Part shown: positions 54,522-63,881 of the stretch, one piece after another
How positions within the stretch are numbered: position 1 is the stretch's first letter
How the letters are laid out: the number at the start of each line of letters is the position of its first letter
Notes under the pieces: model-generated
Database searches by the model: none
What the model saw: only the letters and a program-made list of their open reading frames with translations
Told to the model about the DNA's origin: nothing
Made by a program: the position numbers and the translations under genes
NCBI GenBank assembly: GCA_026392775.1
Contig: JAPLBK010000106.1
Span: 1 to 64,000 of the forward strand
Source of the DNA: Actinomycetota bacterium
GTDB taxonomy: Bacteria; Actinomycetota; Actinomycetes; Nanopelagicales; Nanopelagicaceae
DNA: 64,000 nucleotides
Reading direction: 5' to 3'

Positions 54522-55559
54522 AACTCCATTTGTGCGCAGTAATGCCGTCTCAATTAAAGCGGTAATAACACTTGTGTAATCAACCCCAGTGGCAGCCCAT
54601 AGCTTTGGATACATTGAAGTTCCTGTAAAGCCCGGCATCGTGTTTAGTTCATTCATAACGATTTCACCCTTATCGGTATAGAAGAAATCACACCTGGCTA
54701 ATCCACTACATCCTAACGCTTTAAATGCCTGCACTGCTTTTTCACGGATTTCCTCAGCTGCATCTGCTGGAATATCAGCAGGAATCTTCACAGTCGTTGC
54801 ACCATCTAAATACTTTGCTTCAAAATCATAAAACTCGAACTTACTATCAATGACAATTTCACCCACTACAGATGCCTTTGCCACACCATTGGATTCAAGT
54901 ACTGCGCACTCAATCTCACGACCCACTACTGCCTGCTCGATCATCACTTTGTGGTCATATAAAAAGGCATCTTTGAGGGCAGCATTGAGCGCATCTACTG
55001 ATTTCACTTTGTGTGTGCCTCGACTTGAGCCACCTCTAGCTGGCTTAACAAAGACTGGGAATGCCAAATCATCAATTGCTACCTGCTTGTCCGCACTCGT
55101 TACAACAATCCCATCGGCCACATTCATACCAGCTGCCGCAAAAATTGGCTTGGCAAAAGATTTATCCATTGCAACAGCTGATGCTAAAACTCCGCTGCCA
55201 ACATAGGCAAGGTTTGCGATTTCAAGTAGACCTTGAATAGTTCCATCTTCACCATATGGGCCATGCAATACTGGAAAAACGACATCGATCTTGAGATCCT
55301 TGCCTCCAGCTGAAAAACCATGAACATCGGCCACAACTGCCGGAGCACCTTCATCAACAGTTGGAAGCTTTCCACTAACAATTTCAAGTGGATAGTCATT
55401 AGGTAATAAAACCCAGTTTCCAGCTTTTGTAATTCCAATGAGGATGGCGTTGTATTTACTTGAATCTAAACCTTTAAGAACTCCCTCAGCAGAAACGCAG
55501 GAGATCTCATGTTCACTACTGATTCCACCGCAAATAACGGCAACATTTAACTTACTCAT
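54510..55559 (-). CDS. ddl: D-alanine--D-alanine ligase
   Basis: ATP-grasp ligase of 349 residues that makes D-Ala-D-Ala for peptidoglycan. HGPYGEDGTIQGLLE binds the first substrate, FVKPARGGSSRGTHKV and CAVLESNG belong to the ATP-grasp fold, and NELNTMPGFTGTSMYP contains the metal and substrate residues. It overlaps gpsA by 4 bases in the plsC-gpsA-ddl operon common in actinobacteria. Confidence 0.95.
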   Translation of the reverse strand: MSKLNVAVICGGISSEHEISCVSAEGVLKGLDSSKYNAILIGITKAGNWVLLPNDYPLEIVSGKLPTVDEGAPAVVADVHGFSAGGKDLKIDVVFPVLHGPYGEDGTIQGLLEIANLAYVGSGVLASAVAMDKSFAKPIFAAAGMNVADGIVVTSADKQVAIDDLAFPVFVKPARGGSSRGTHKVKSVDALNAALKDAFLYDHKVMIEQAVVGREIECAVLESNGVAKASVVGEIVIDSKFEFYDFEAKYLDGATTVKIPADIPADAAEEIREKAVQAFKALGCSGLARCDFFYTDKGEIVMNELNTMPGFTGTSMYPKLWAATGVDYTSVITALIETALLRTNGVLGN

Positions 55560-56557
55560 CGAATAAAGTTTTCTGCTCTTGTTGTAATTTCCATAAGGCG
55601 ATCCAGGGCATCAGATGGTGAAATCGTGCCCGCAACAACATCGGCCACCGCTTCAATAACTGGCACTTCGACTCCTACTCGGTGAGCAATCTCAAGAACT
55701 GCATTGGAGGAGGCTACGCCTTCTACAGTCTTTGCCACTTGTTCACGCGCAACAGCCATTGATCCTGAACGTCCTAAAACCTCACCAAAGGTGCGATTGC
55801 GAGATAGCGGTGAGCCGCAACTGGCCACAAGATCGCCCATCCCCGCTAAACCCGCAGCACTGAGTGGATCTGCGCCATGGGCAGCACATAGCCGCGCAAC
55901 TTCATTTAAACCTCGCGTAATAAGCATTGCCTGAGTATTTTCGCCAAAGCCCATACCAATTGAAATTCCAACGGCTAGCGCAATCACAGATTTAATAGAA
56001 CCAGCAAGCTCGCAACCCAAGACATCTGTGGATGTGTAAACGCGGTAATACGGTGTTGCAAATAACTTCAGCGTTTTTTCAGCCAGTAGCTTTGTTGGAG
56101 CTGCAGCAACAGCTCCTGCCGGCTGGCGCAAAATGAGTTCAGTTGAAAGATTCGGCCCAGTAATGAGTGCAAAGTTCTCTGTATTCATTTCCCCATGAAT
56201 AATCTCTGTCATGCGAGAAAGTGAGCTGACTTCAATGCCTTTGAGCGTGCTGATATAAGTTGCCGCTGGGTCAACTAGAGGTTTCCAGCTCTTAAGGTTT
56301 TCACGCAATGTCTGAGCAGGAACTGCCAACACATAGATATTTGAATATTCAAAAGCTTGCCTTAAATCCGTTGTGGCACTTAGCCCCATGGGCAAGACAT
56401 TCTCATCTAAATACTTACGGTTAGTGTGACTGGTATTGATTTCATCCACTATCTCCTGATTGCGCCCCCAGATAAGGACGTGATTGCCAGCATCAGATAG
56501 CACTTGGGCCATTGTGCTGCCCCAAGCCCCAGCACCTAGAACAGTTACTTTGCTCAT
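55556..56557 (-). CDS. gpsA: Glycerol-3-phosphate dehydrogenase [NAD(P)+]
   Basis: Enzyme of 333 residues that reduces dihydroxyacetone phosphate to glycerol 3-phosphate, the first step of phospholipid synthesis. The NAD loop is VLGAGAWGSTMAQVL, followed by STLKGIE and the catalytic ELAGSIKSVIALAVGI with GMGDLVASC. It overlaps plsC by 4 bases, linking backbone synthesis with acylation. Confidence 0.95.
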   Translation of the reverse strand: MSKVTVLGAGAWGSTMAQVLSDAGNHVLIWGRNQEIVDEINTSHTNRKYLDENVLPMGLSATTDLRQAFEYSNIYVLAVPAQTLRENLKSWKPLVDPAATYISTLKGIEVSSLSRMTEIIHGEMNTENFALITGPNLSTELILRQPAGAVAAAPTKLLAEKTLKLFATPYYRVYTSTDVLGCELAGSIKSVIALAVGISIGMGFGENTQAMLITRGLNEVARLCAAHGADPLSAAGLAGMGDLVASCGSPLSRNRTFGEVLGRSGSMAVAREQVAKTVEGVASSNAVLEIAHRVGVEVPVIEAVADVVAGTISPSDALDRLMEITTRAENFIR

Positions 56558-57330
56558 CGCTTCTTTTTAAAGTTTCCGGTTCGAGGCAGAGCCGAATGAT
56601 GTGGATCAAAGATTTCAACGGGGCGTTTTTCACCGCGTAGTTCTTCCAGCAAATCGGTAATAGCTCTCATCACAAATGCGGTGGCCTCAATTAAAGCCTC
56701 GGGATCACTTTCTTTGCCATACCAGGGCGATAAATCCAATGGCGCACCAACCAAAATTTTGATGGGTGTGCGAGGCAAGAGCTTTACTCTCTTTTCATAC
56801 GTGGGCATAACAATCTGTGAACCCCACTGGGCAATTGGAATGATGGGTGTGCGAGTAGTTATTGCTAATCGTGCAAGCCCTGTTTTAGCAACCATTGGCC
56901 AACCATTGGGATCGCGCGTAAGCGTGCCCTCTGGATACACCCCAACACAGTGCCCTAGCTCTAATAATCGCAGCGCATGATCTAAGGCTTTAGAGGCATC
57001 TTTGCTTTCACGGGCAACTGGAACCATGCCTGCTGCAAGAACTATTTTCCCAATAACAGGGACCTTAAAAACTCCTTCTTTACCGATGTAGCGAGGAGCG
57101 CGACCATTTCGATATAAAAAATGTGTAAGAAATAAAACATCTAGGTATGAAAGGTGATTGCTGGCAACGATAGTTTTGCCGTTCTTGGGGATGTTTTCTC
57201 CACCCCGCCACACTTTCTTCCCCACCAGATTCAAAAGTGGGATAACTACCTTGGTTCCGATCTTGAATGCAAAATTTGTTCCGTGTGGCTTTCCTCGTGG
57301 CGGTGCATATGAAACCTTGTAATCCGCCAT
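56554..57330 (-). CDS. plsC: 1-acyl-sn-glycerol-3-phosphate acyltransferase
   Basis: Membrane-associated acyltransferase of 258 residues. The catalytic HX4D motif is SNHLSYLDVLF, the substrate motif is PEGTLTRD, and PIIPIAQWG gives motif IV. A basic C-terminal tail (NFKKKR) and a hydrophobic segment around GKKVW/IGKIVLAAGM suggest membrane contact. It starts the plsC-gpsA-ddl operon with TAGTAT 7 bases before the ATG at 57330. Confidence 0.9.
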   Translation of the reverse strand: MADYKVSYAPPRGKPHGTNFAFKIGTKVVIPLLNLVGKKVWRGGENIPKNGKTIVASNHLSYLDVLFLTHFLYRNGRAPRYIGKEGVFKVPVIGKIVLAAGMVPVARESKDASKALDHALRLLELGHCVGVYPEGTLTRDPNGWPMVAKTGLARLAITTRTPIIPIAQWGSQIVMPTYEKRVKLLPRTPIKILVGAPLDLSPWYGKESDPEALIEATAFVMRAITDLLEELRGEKRPVEIFDPHHSALPRTGNFKKKR

Positions 57331-57337
57331 GTGGGTA

Positions 57338-57343
57338 ATACTA
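57338..57343 (-). promoter_or_regulatory. -10 hexamer of plsC (TAGTAT, 7 bases before ATG)
   Basis: TANNNT hexamer at leaderless distance from the plsC ATG, just after the hup terminator, so the operon has its own promoter. Confidence 0.5.
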
Positions 57344-57370
57344 ACGAGTTGAGATTGAAAAGGGCATAAG

Positions 57371-57400
57371 AAAACGGGGCCGACGTGAGCCGACCCCGTT
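57371..57400 (-). terminator. Hairpin terminator after hup
   Basis: Outer stem AACGGGG / CCCCGTT of 7 pairs; reading leftwards it continues with TTTTCTT. The loop of 14 bases contains a direct GCCGAC repeat. It closes the hup transcript before plsC. Confidence 0.8.
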
Positions 57401-57417
57401 GACTCAAAGTAAGTGAA

Positions 57418-57858
57418 TTACTTCTTCTTAGCCTTCTTTGCTGGCTTGCGCTTTGCAGGAGCCTTCTTCTTAGCTGCTGGCTTCTTCTTAGCAGCAGGCC
57501 TCTTCTTAGCTGCCTTCTTAGCAGCAGGCTTTGCCTTTGCAACTGGCTTTGGTTCTGGCTTTGGAGCAGGTCCTAGCTTGCGCTCACCTGAGATGACATC
57601 CTTCAAACCCTTTGCAGGCAAGAAGCGAGCCTTCTTTGAAGCCTTAATCTTGATAGTTTCGCCAGTAAATGGGTTACGTCCCATACGTGCCTTGCGATCA
57701 ACCTTCTTAAACTTACCGAAATCGTTGATCATCACATCTTCGCCTTTGTGCAGGTTGCGAACGATAGTGTCAAAAACGATATCTACAGCGTGTGCTGCTT
57801 CCTTCTTGCTGTCGTTGAAATGTGGTGCCAACGCCGCAATGAATTGGGCCTTATTCAT
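57418..57858 (-). CDS. hup: HU-family DNA-binding protein with lysine-rich tail
   Basis: Nucleoid protein of 146 residues. Residues 1-90 are the HU fold (MNKAQFIAAL, FGKFKKVDRKARMGRNPFTG with the DNA-gripping arm, ARFLPAKGLKDVI). The last 45 residues are made of PAKK/AAKK-type repeats like actinobacterial HupB/HupS tails and linker histones. The start is the ATG at 57858, which has AAGGGG upstream; the frame to 57909 is not used. Two TACGCGTA palindromes lie in its upstream region. Confidence 0.94.
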   Translation of the reverse strand: MNKAQFIAALAPHFNDSKKEAAHAVDIVFDTIVRNLHKGEDVMINDFGKFKKVDRKARMGRNPFTGETIKIKASKKARFLPAKGLKDVISGERKLGPAPKPEPKPVAKAKPAAKKAAKKRPAAKKKPAAKKKAPAKRKPAKKAKKK

Positions 57859-57871
57859 TGAAATCCCCTTA

Positions 57872-57881
57872 TTACGCGTAA
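57872..57881. promoter_or_regulatory. Palindrome TTACGCGTAA upstream of hup (copy 1)
   Basis: Perfect 10-base palindrome 13 bases before the hup start codon. A second near-identical copy lies 42 bases away. Candidate operator. Confidence 0.35.
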
Positions 57882-57913
57882 ATGTCAAGCAATCGCTTAA
57901 CGTGTTCACAAAC

Positions 57914-57923
57914 TTACGCGTAT
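57914..57923. promoter_or_regulatory. Palindrome TTACGCGTAT upstream of hup (copy 2)
   Basis: Eight-base palindromic core TACGCGTA identical to copy 1, centre to centre 42 bases (about four helical turns), next to the TATATA run that could be the hup -10. Confidence 0.35.
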
Positions 57924-58009
57924 ATATAGGGTGATGACGCGATTGATGTAGGTGTGTCGCGAATTAATTTTTTATTGAAATCATCAAAAATCGCTGTTTT
58001 TATGCGTAG

Positions 58010-58038
58010 AAAACCCTCAATTCAACCTTGAGAGTTTT
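58010..58038 (-). terminator. Hairpin after leuD
   Basis: Inverted repeat AAAAC-C-CTCAA / TTGAG-A-GTTTT with one mismatch, 58 bases beyond the leuD stop; reading leftwards it ends in GGGTTTTC. Weak terminator for leuCD. Confidence 0.5.
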
Positions 58039-58095
58039 GCATCACCACGCTCACCCCTAGGCAAATCATAGTGATTTACGCTTGTTTTTCGGTGA

Positions 58096-58695
58096 TTATG
58101 AGCGAATAGGAAGCGTTGCTGGCTTAAGAGTTGTTCGAGATTTCTCAAACGAGTCAATGGAATCAGCGTTTTTAACAGTCAAGCCGATGTCATCTAGACC
58201 CTCCATCAAGCGCCAGCGGGTGTAGTCATCGATAGCAAATGGCAAAACAACGTTGTTATAGCTCACGGTGCGGGTTTCTAGGTCAACGGTTATAGATGTG
58301 GCTGGATTAGCCTCAATTGCGCTCCAGAGCGCCTCTACATCGCTTTGTTCGATGATCACAGTGAGTAGGCCACCTTTGAGTGAGTTGCCGCGGAAGATGT
58401 CAGCAAAGCGTGAAGAGATAACGGCTTTAAAGCCATAGTTCTGCAACGCCCACACTGCGTGCTCGCGGGATGAGCCAGTACCAAAATCGACACCTGCCAC
58501 AAGAATTGTGCCAGCCTTGTATTGCACCTTGTTTAGAACAAACTGCGGATCACTGCGCCATGCTGAAAACAAGCCATCTTCAAAGCCGCTACGTGTAACA
58601 CGCTTTAAATAAACGGCTGGGATGATTTGATCTGTATCAACGTTGCTGCGGCGAAGTGGAACTGCGGTGCCGGTGTGCTTAACGAATTTTTCCAT
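58096..58695 (-). CDS. leuD: 3-isopropylmalate dehydratase small subunit
   Basis: Swivel-domain subunit of 199 residues. It works with LeuC to isomerise isopropylmalate in leucine synthesis. [17 protein letters not shown] near the start and [20 protein letters not shown] are diagnostic. It lies 12 bases after leuC. A 200-base region with the hairpin and the hup promoter follows. Confidence 0.95.
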   Translation of the reverse strand: MEKFVKHTGTAVPLRRSNVDTDQIIPAVYLKRVTRSGFEDGLFSAWRSDPQFVLNKVQYKAGTILVAGVDFGTGSSREHAVWALQNYGFKAVISSRFADIFRGNSLKGGLLTVIIEQSDVEALWSAIEANPATSITVDLETRTVSYNNVVLPFAIDDYTRWRLMEGLDDIGLTVKNADSIDSFEKSRTTLKPATLPIRS

Positions 58696-58707
58696 GGTTT
58701 TTGCTCC

Positions 58708-60099
58708 TTACAAATCCGCAGGTGATGAAAGAGTTCCACGCAGGGCAGTTGCTGCCGCTACTAATGGACTGACCAAGTGTGTGCGCCCACCCTTACCTTG
58801 GCGGCCTTCAAAGTTTCGATTAGATGTTGAGGCAGAGCGTTCCCCCACTGCTAACTGATCTGGGTTCATGCCCAAACACATTGAGCATCCGGCGTTGCGC
58901 CATTCAGCTCCGGCATCAATAAAGACTTTATCCAGACCTTCTGCTTCAGCCTCTAAACGAACTCTGGCAGAACCAGGAACTACCAACATGCGAAGAGTTG
59001 ATGCAATTTTCTTACCCTTCACAACTTCTGCAGCAGCTCGTAGATCTTCAATTCGCCCATTGGTGCAAGAGCCCAAGAAAACAGTGTCAATGGCTATCTT
59101 TTTAAGGGGTGTGCCAGCCGCTAGACCCATATAGACAAGTGCGCGCTCTGCAGCCCCACGTGCCTCTGGATCTTTAATTTCTGCTGGGTTAGGAACATTT
59201 GAACTCAGTGATGCACCTTGGCCTGGATTAGTACCCCACGTAACAAATGGCTCTAACTCATCGGCGTTGAGATTTACCTCAACATCAAACTTCGCATCGC
59301 TATCTGTGTGGAGCGTGCTCCAGTACTTTACTGCCGCATCAAAATCTTCTGGTGCATGTGGCCTGCCCTTGATGTAATCAAATGTAGCTTGATCAGGTGC
59401 GATAAGACCTGCGCGTGCACCGGCTTCAATAGACATGTTGCATACCGTCATGCGAGATTCCATAGATAGCGCGCGAATAGCAGCGCCACGATATTCAATG
59501 ACATAGCCTTGGCCTCCGCCAGTGCCAATCTTTGCAATGATTGCCAGGATAATATCTTTTGAGGTAACTCCAGTTTTTAGCTTTCCTTCAACATTGATTG
59601 CCATGGTCTTTGGACGTGCTAACGGCAAAGTCTGTGTTGCCAAAACATGCTCAACTTCAGATGTTCCAATACCAAAAGCTAAAGCGCCAAAAGCACCATG
59701 GGTTGACGTGTGTGAATCTCCACAAACGATTGTCATACCAGGTTGGGTTAAGCCCAGCTGTGGACCAACTACGTGCACAATCCCTTGTTCTTTATCTCCC
59801 AATGAATGGATGCGCACACCAAACTCTGCACAATTTGCGCGCAAGGTGTCCACCTGCAGCTTTGAAACAGGATCTGCAATTGGCTTATCAATATTTAGGG
59901 TTGGCACGTTGTGATCTTCAGTAGCAATGGTGAGCTCAGGGCGGCGCACGGTGCGTCCTGCAAGGCGCAGACCATCAAAGGCCTGTGGGCTAGTTACTTC
60001 ATGGATGAGATGAAGATCGATATATAAAAGATCTGGTTCACCATCGGCAGCACGAACTACATGTTCGCTCCAAATCTTTTCAGCTAGCGTTTTACCCAT
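58708..60099 (-). CDS. leuC: 3-isopropylmalate dehydratase large subunit
   Basis: Fe-S subunit of 463 residues. Cluster cysteines are in FLGSCTNGR and [12 protein letters not shown], and the substrate loop is [31 protein letters not shown] (only its beginning and end quoted elsewhere as CGDSH and EHVLATQ). It has AAGGA upstream and is divergent from the ndgR-like regulator, whose family controls leuCD in streptomycetes. Confidence 0.95.
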   Translation of the reverse strand: MGKTLAEKIWSEHVVRAADGEPDLLYIDLHLIHEVTSPQAFDGLRLAGRTVRRPELTIATEDHNVPTLNIDKPIADPVSKLQVDTLRANCAEFGVRIHSLGDKEQGIVHVVGPQLGLTQPGMTIVCGDSHTSTHGAFGALAFGIGTSEVEHVLATQTLPLARPKTMAINVEGKLKTGVTSKDIILAIIAKIGTGGGQGYVIEYRGAAIRALSMESRMTVCNMSIEAGARAGLIAPDQATFDYIKGRPHAPEDFDAAVKYWSTLHTDSDAKFDVEVNLNADELEPFVTWGTNPGQGASLSSNVPNPAEIKDPEARGAAERALVYMGLAAGTPLKKIAIDTVFLGSCTNGRIEDLRAAAEVVKGKKIASTLRMLVVPGSARVRLEAEAEGLDKVFIDAGAEWRNAGCSMCLGMNPDQLAVGERSASTSNRNFEGRQGKGGRTHLVSPLVAAATALRGTLSSPADL

Positions 60100-60145
60100 C
60101 TGCTTTTCCTTACTCCTTCATTTGCCATATCATATAATGGGATGT

Positions 60146-60151
60146 TAATAT
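60146..60151 (+). promoter_or_regulatory. -10 hexamer of the IclR regulator (TAATAT, 6 bases before ATG)
   Basis: TAATAT 6 bases before the ATG at 60158. A TATAAT at 60133-60138 is another -10 candidate. The 58-base leuC/ndgR gap is AT-rich, with partly symmetric GATG/CATC sequences that may hold the regulator's operator. Confidence 0.35.
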
Positions 60152-60157
60152 CATCCT

Positions 60158-60874
60158 ATGAACAGAAAGAATAGCGGAGTTGGCGTATTAGATAAAGCGG
60201 CATCGATTTTAAACACGTTAGAAGCTGGCCCACATTCACTAGCAGAGCTCGTTGCTGCCACATCAATAGCCCGTCCAACAGCTCACCGCTTAGCTGTGGC
60301 CCTGGAGTTTCATCGCTATGTCGCCCGTGACCTCTCTGGACGCTTTGTATTAGGCCCACGTGCCGGCGAACTTGGCGCTGCTGCAGGAGAGGATCGTTTA
60401 CTCGCCGCTGCCGCCCCCGCACTTGCTGCCCTTCGTGATGCAACGGGTGAGAGTGCTCAGCTCTATAAGCGCCAAGGTGATCAACGTATCTGTGTGGCTG
60501 TTGCAGAGCGCTTATCTGGTCTTCGTGACTCTGTTCCCGTTGGTGCTGCCTTAACAATGCAGGCAGGCTCTGCTGCCCAGATTTTACTTGCTTGGGAAGA
60601 TAGCGAAAAGATTCACCGCGGTGTTGCTAATGCCAGATTTACTGCAGCACAACTTGCTGCAGATCGTCGTCGCGGTTGGGCACAATCTGTTGGAGAGCGC
60701 GAAGCTGGAGTTACTTCTGTTTCTGCTCCAGTTCGAGGTCCCAATGGAAAAGTTATTGCAGCAGTGAGTATCAGTGGACCCATTGAGCGTTTAGGTCGAC
60801 AGCCCGGCCGAGTTCATGCCGCAGCCGTTGTTGCTACAGCTGCTCGCCTGAGTGAATATCTAACTCGCGAATAA
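60158..60874 (+). CDS. ndgR: IclR-family regulator, NdgR-like
   Basis: Regulator of 238 residues with an N-terminal winged helix-turn-helix (GVLDKAASILNTLEAGPHSLAELV, ARPTAHRLAVALEFH) and a C-terminal IclR effector domain (SVPVGAALTMQAGSAAQILLAW, GVTSVSAPVRGPNGKVIAAVSISGP in pieces). Divergent position to leuCD and sequence pattern match NdgR/LtbR, which regulates leucine and other amino acid genes. Its last 41 bases overlap recX on the other strand. Confidence 0.88.
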   Translation: MNRKNSGVGVLDKAASILNTLEAGPHSLAELVAATSIARPTAHRLAVALEFHRYVARDLSGRFVLGPRAGELGAAAGEDRLLAAAAPALAALRDATGESAQLYKRQGDQRICVAVAERLSGLRDSVPVGAALTMQAGSAAQILLAWEDSEKIHRGVANARFTAAQLAADRRRGWAQSVGEREAGVTSVSAPVRGPNGKVIAAVSISGPIERLGRQPGRVHAAAVVATAARLSEYLTRE

Positions 60875-61268
60875 CACGGCCGATAACACCAAAACCAAAA
60901 CCTTTGCGCTGTAGCAAGGATTGAATTCTACGAATCTGAACCTCTGGTTCCATCCGCGACATCGTTGAATACTTTTTCATAGCCAGAGAAAAAGCTGTCC
61001 GATACTCAGATTCATCATCAATCTCATCAAGGGCCTCATCAATAGCACTTTGATCTACTCCCCTGGTGCGTAGCTCTCCTGCGATGATTCGCTTTGAAAG
61101 TTTCTTGGCGTTATGGCGAGATTGAGTCCAGGCCTTTGCAAACTCAGCATCATTGATTAAACCATTTTGCGTTAACTTGTAGATTGTTGCGCTGGCAACT
61201 TCATCCTCAACGCCACGTTTTTTAAGATGAGCCAAGAGCTCACCCTTACTCTTGGCCCGCGCAACCAA
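60834..61268 (-). CDS. recX: Regulatory protein RecX, start unclear
   Basis: Small helical protein that modulates RecA filaments. The three-helix repeats are visible (LLAHLKKRGVEDEVASATIYKL, LINDAEFAKAWTQSRH, KLSKRIIAGELRTRGV). From the TTG at 61268 there are 144 residues. Upstream, in the same frame, DNA still encodes RecX-like sequence (VDQEADPYSIAYAIAQNA, family DPY..A...) to about 61320, yet no ATG, GTG or TTG occurs there before the recA stop. An ATT start just after recA, or an indel, would explain it. The 3' end overlaps ndgR. Confidence 0.8.
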   Translation of the reverse strand: MVARAKSKGELLAHLKKRGVEDEVASATIYKLTQNGLINDAEFAKAWTQSRHNAKKLSKRIIAGELRTRGVDQSAIDEALDEIDDESEYRTAFSLAMKKYSTMSRMEPEVQIRRIQSLLQRKGFGFGVIGRVIRELDIHSGEQL

Positions 61269-61342
61269 AGCATTTTGTGCGATGGCATATGCGATTGAGT
61301 AAGGGTCAGCCTCTTGGTCAACCTTTGAAAATTGTAGGCTAA

Positions 61343-62437
61343 TTAGAAATCAACCTCAGCAGTGGCTTCATCGATAGCTGCGATGAGATCTGCATCGACC
61401 TCAATCGGCTTAAAGTGAGCGCGAATCTTGCCTTCAATCTCATTAGCTAGATCTGGGTTATCGATAAGGAATGTGCGTGCATTTTCCTTGCCTTGACCCA
61501 GTTGATCGGCTTCATATGTATACCAAGCGCCAGACTTCTTCACGATTCCAACTTCTGATCCAAGATCGATGAGAGAGCCTTCGCGTGAAATACCGGTGCC
61601 GTAAATGATGTCGAACTCAGCTTGCTTAAATGGTGGAGCCATCTTGTTCTTAACAACCTTAACGCGAGTACGGTTTCCGACTGCATCCTGGCCATCTTTA
61701 AGAGTTTCAATACGGCGGATATCTAAACGAACTGATGCATAGAACTTTAAGGCTTTGCCACCAGTTGTTGTTTCAGGTGAACCGAAGAAGACACCAATCT
61801 TTTCGCGCAACTGGTTAATAAAAATTGCAGTTGTCTTTGATTGGTGAAGGGCGCCAGTAATTTTACGTAGAGCCTGTGACATCAGACGTGCCTGAAGACC
61901 CATGTGAGAATCTCCCATTTCGCCTTCAATTTCAGCACGTGGAACAAGTGCTGCAACGGAGTCGACTACAACTAGATCAAGTGCACCAGAACGAATTAGC
62001 ATGTCCATTATTTCTAACGCTTGTTCACCTGTGTCTGGCTGTGAAACTAGGAGCGCATCAATATCAACACCAAGCTTCTTTGCATACTCTGCATCAAAGG
62101 CGTGCTCAGCATCGATGAATGCACAGATGCCACCGGCAGCTTGTGCGTTTGCAATTGCATGCAATGTAAGAGTTGTCTTACCTGAGGATTCTGGTCCGTA
62201 GATTTCAACAATGCGACCGCGAGGCAATCCACCAATACCAAGTGCGATATCAAGTGCGATTGAACCAGTTGGAATTACTTCAACAATCTGGTTTGCGCGA
62301 TCCGACATCTTCATTACTGAGCCTTTTCCAAATTGACGTTCGATCTGGGCTAGGGCTGTTTCGAGCGCCTTTTGGCGTTCGGTGGTTGCTTTTTCTGCTG
62401 CAGCATCGTTTGCTTTATTACTTTTTTCAGTAGCCAC
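61343..62437 (-). CDS. recA: Recombinase RecA
   Basis: Recombinase of 364 residues that forms filaments on single-stranded DNA and triggers LexA cleavage. Walker A is [16 protein letters not shown], followed by [33 protein letters not shown] and [12 protein letters not shown]. The start is the GTG at 62437 with AAAGGA five bases upstream; the open frame to 62539 is untranslated leader. A consensus actinobacterial SOS box lies about 150 bases upstream. recX follows on the same strand. Confidence 0.96.
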   Translation of the reverse strand: MATEKSNKANDAAAEKATTERQKALETALAQIERQFGKGSVMKMSDRANQIVEVIPTGSIALDIALGIGGLPRGRIVEIYGPESSGKTTLTLHAIANAQAAGGICAFIDAEHAFDAEYAKKLGVDIDALLVSQPDTGEQALEIMDMLIRSGALDLVVVDSVAALVPRAEIEGEMGDSHMGLQARLMSQALRKITGALHQSKTTAIFINQLREKIGVFFGSPETTTGGKALKFYASVRLDIRRIETLKDGQDAVGNRTRVKVVKNKMAPPFKQAEFDIIYGTGISREGSLIDLGSEVGIVKKSGAWYTYEADQLGQGKENARTFLIDNPDLANEIEGKIRAHFKPIEVDADLIAAIDEATAEVDF

Positions 62438-62588
62438 TTCATTCCTTTCGATAGAACGTCGTATGACGTTTGGGTCTGGCCCAGAAGGTACGGAGACCCA
62501 CCGACGGAGTTCAGTGCTGACCACAGAGGCTGTGGGCAAACCGAACGCGGAAGATGGAACCGCTCTGGTTGTACGGCATTAGGATAAC

Positions 62589-62602
62589 CGAACACCTGTT
62601 CG
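62589..62602. promoter_or_regulatory. LexA/SOS box upstream of recA
   Basis: Palindrome CGAACACCTGTTCG (minus strand CGAACAGGTGTTCG), matching the Gram-positive SOS consensus CGAACRNRYGTTYC except for the final base. It lies 152 bases before the recA GTG and implies damage-inducible recA control by LexA. Confidence 0.85.
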
Positions 62603-62659
62603 AAAGGTAGCAGGTGCCACTGACAAATATGAGCGTGTCGTAGGAGAAAAAGGGCGGAG

Positions 62660-63829
62660 TTAAAGCACCTGGCAGACCCCACGGAAGAAATCAAGGCTCT
62701 TTCGATCGAGTTCGTCATCATCTGCCTTTGGCTGACAGGAGAACTTCACGATTACCACCTCTTTGGTGGGGTTGATATATATCCATTGGCCATGAATTCC
62801 AATAGCGCAGAAATCGCCATCTCCAATTGAATACCATAGGTTGCGATAACTCCCCTTTGGAAAACTATCGAAGAACTCACCACGTGCCCAGACTTCGGTA
62901 TCTCCATGAAGCTTTGTGTCATTCACCCACTCTGGATCGAGAAGGTTTTTGCCGTTGACGTTTCCGCCCGCGCGCATCAACTCACCAATCATCGCTGCAT
63001 CGTGAAGCGAACAACTTACTCCCCCGGCAGTGCGCGCCATTTCTTTGCTATCGATTGTTATTGTGGCTGTGCGACATCCAGCCGGGGCCCACAATTTTTG
63101 CGAAATTAATAGAGGCGTTGGTATGCCAGAAATCTTTTGTAAAACTAATCCGAGTAAATCGGAGTTCGGCGATTTATACAAGAATCGATGACCATGATCC
63201 TCGGCCCCCTTGGGTAAGGAGAGAATAAACCTCTCTAAATTCTCATCTGCGTACGCTGAATCTTTTTCCCTTGACATCCATAACATCGCCTGACGATACC
63301 TGGCGTATACGCCCTCTTTGCTTGCATAACTTTCATCAAAATCTACACTCACAGTCATGTCGAGCAAATTCCGAATTGTTGCATCTTCGTAAGCGCCACC
63401 TTCTGTTCCGTCTATTACAGAAGAGATCTTGGAATCAGCATCGACACCAAATTCCTTGAGAACTATGCCTGCGACTATGCCCGTAATTGATTTACTCACA
63501 GAAAATACTAAGTGCGGTGCAAATAAGCTCATACCGTTGGCGTAGTACTCGCCTACTATTGCGCCGGCCTTAATAATTAATAGACCATTCGTATAACTTT
63601 CTTGTAAGAACTCGGTACTTGCCTGCATTTTTCCAGCAATTTGGTACTCTCTTAAAAGAATATTTGGATCGAGCAGCTCTGGAAGCGCGGAGTTATTTGA
63701 GCCCTCAATCGCTTGCACAGGAACTAATTCTGTAACATTCTGAAATGTATACGCGCTATATGGAAATTCTCTCCAATTGTCCAGATTGAAATCTGCCCTC
63801 TTGAAGCTATTCAAAATATTTTTCAGCAC
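62660..63829 (-). CDS. Serine hydrolase of the beta-lactamase class C/penicillin-binding family
   Basis: Predicted esterase or peptidase of about 389 residues. The active-site SxxK is SVSKSITG, the YxN-type motif YKSPNSD, and the third motif IHGQWIYINP (HxG). Opening DNWREFPYSAYTFQNVTELVP and TNGLLIIKAGAIVGEYYANGM fit the 6-aminohexanoate-dimer-hydrolase/EstB group. No signal peptide is seen. I start at the GTG at 63829; the frame is open to 63970, but that part overlaps the partial gene at the window end. A TTG at 63814 is another choice. It is not a usual neighbour of recA. Confidence 0.78.
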   Translation of the reverse strand: MLKNILNSFKRADFNLDNWREFPYSAYTFQNVTELVPVQAIEGSNNSALPELLDPNILLREYQIAGKMQASTEFLQESYTNGLLIIKAGAIVGEYYANGMSLFAPHLVFSVSKSITGIVAGIVLKEFGVDADSKISSVIDGTEGGAYEDATIRNLLDMTVSVDFDESYASKEGVYARYRQAMLWMSREKDSAYADENLERFILSLPKGAEDHGHRFLYKSPNSDLLGLVLQKISGIPTPLLISQKLWAPAGCRTATITIDSKEMARTAGGVSCSLHDAAMIGELMRAGGNVNGKNLLDPEWVNDTKLHGDTEVWARGEFFDSFPKGSYRNLWYSIGDGDFCAIGIHGQWIYINPTKEVVIVKFSCQPKADDDELDRKSLDFFRGVCQVL

Positions 63830-63881
63830 CGAATCATTACATTTCTCATAGCAAGATGTTAGTGGTCTTGTATTTGGGAGG

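Noticed and set aside
57860..57888. TTGACA on the minus strand as a -35 for hup
   Set aside because: No -10 lies at 16-18 bases; that position is the Shine-Dalgarno and start codon of hup itself.
60156..60557. 133-codon open frame on the minus strand inside ndgR
   Set aside because: Antisense to the IclR regulator; His/Gln-rich composition typical of an opposite-strand shadow.
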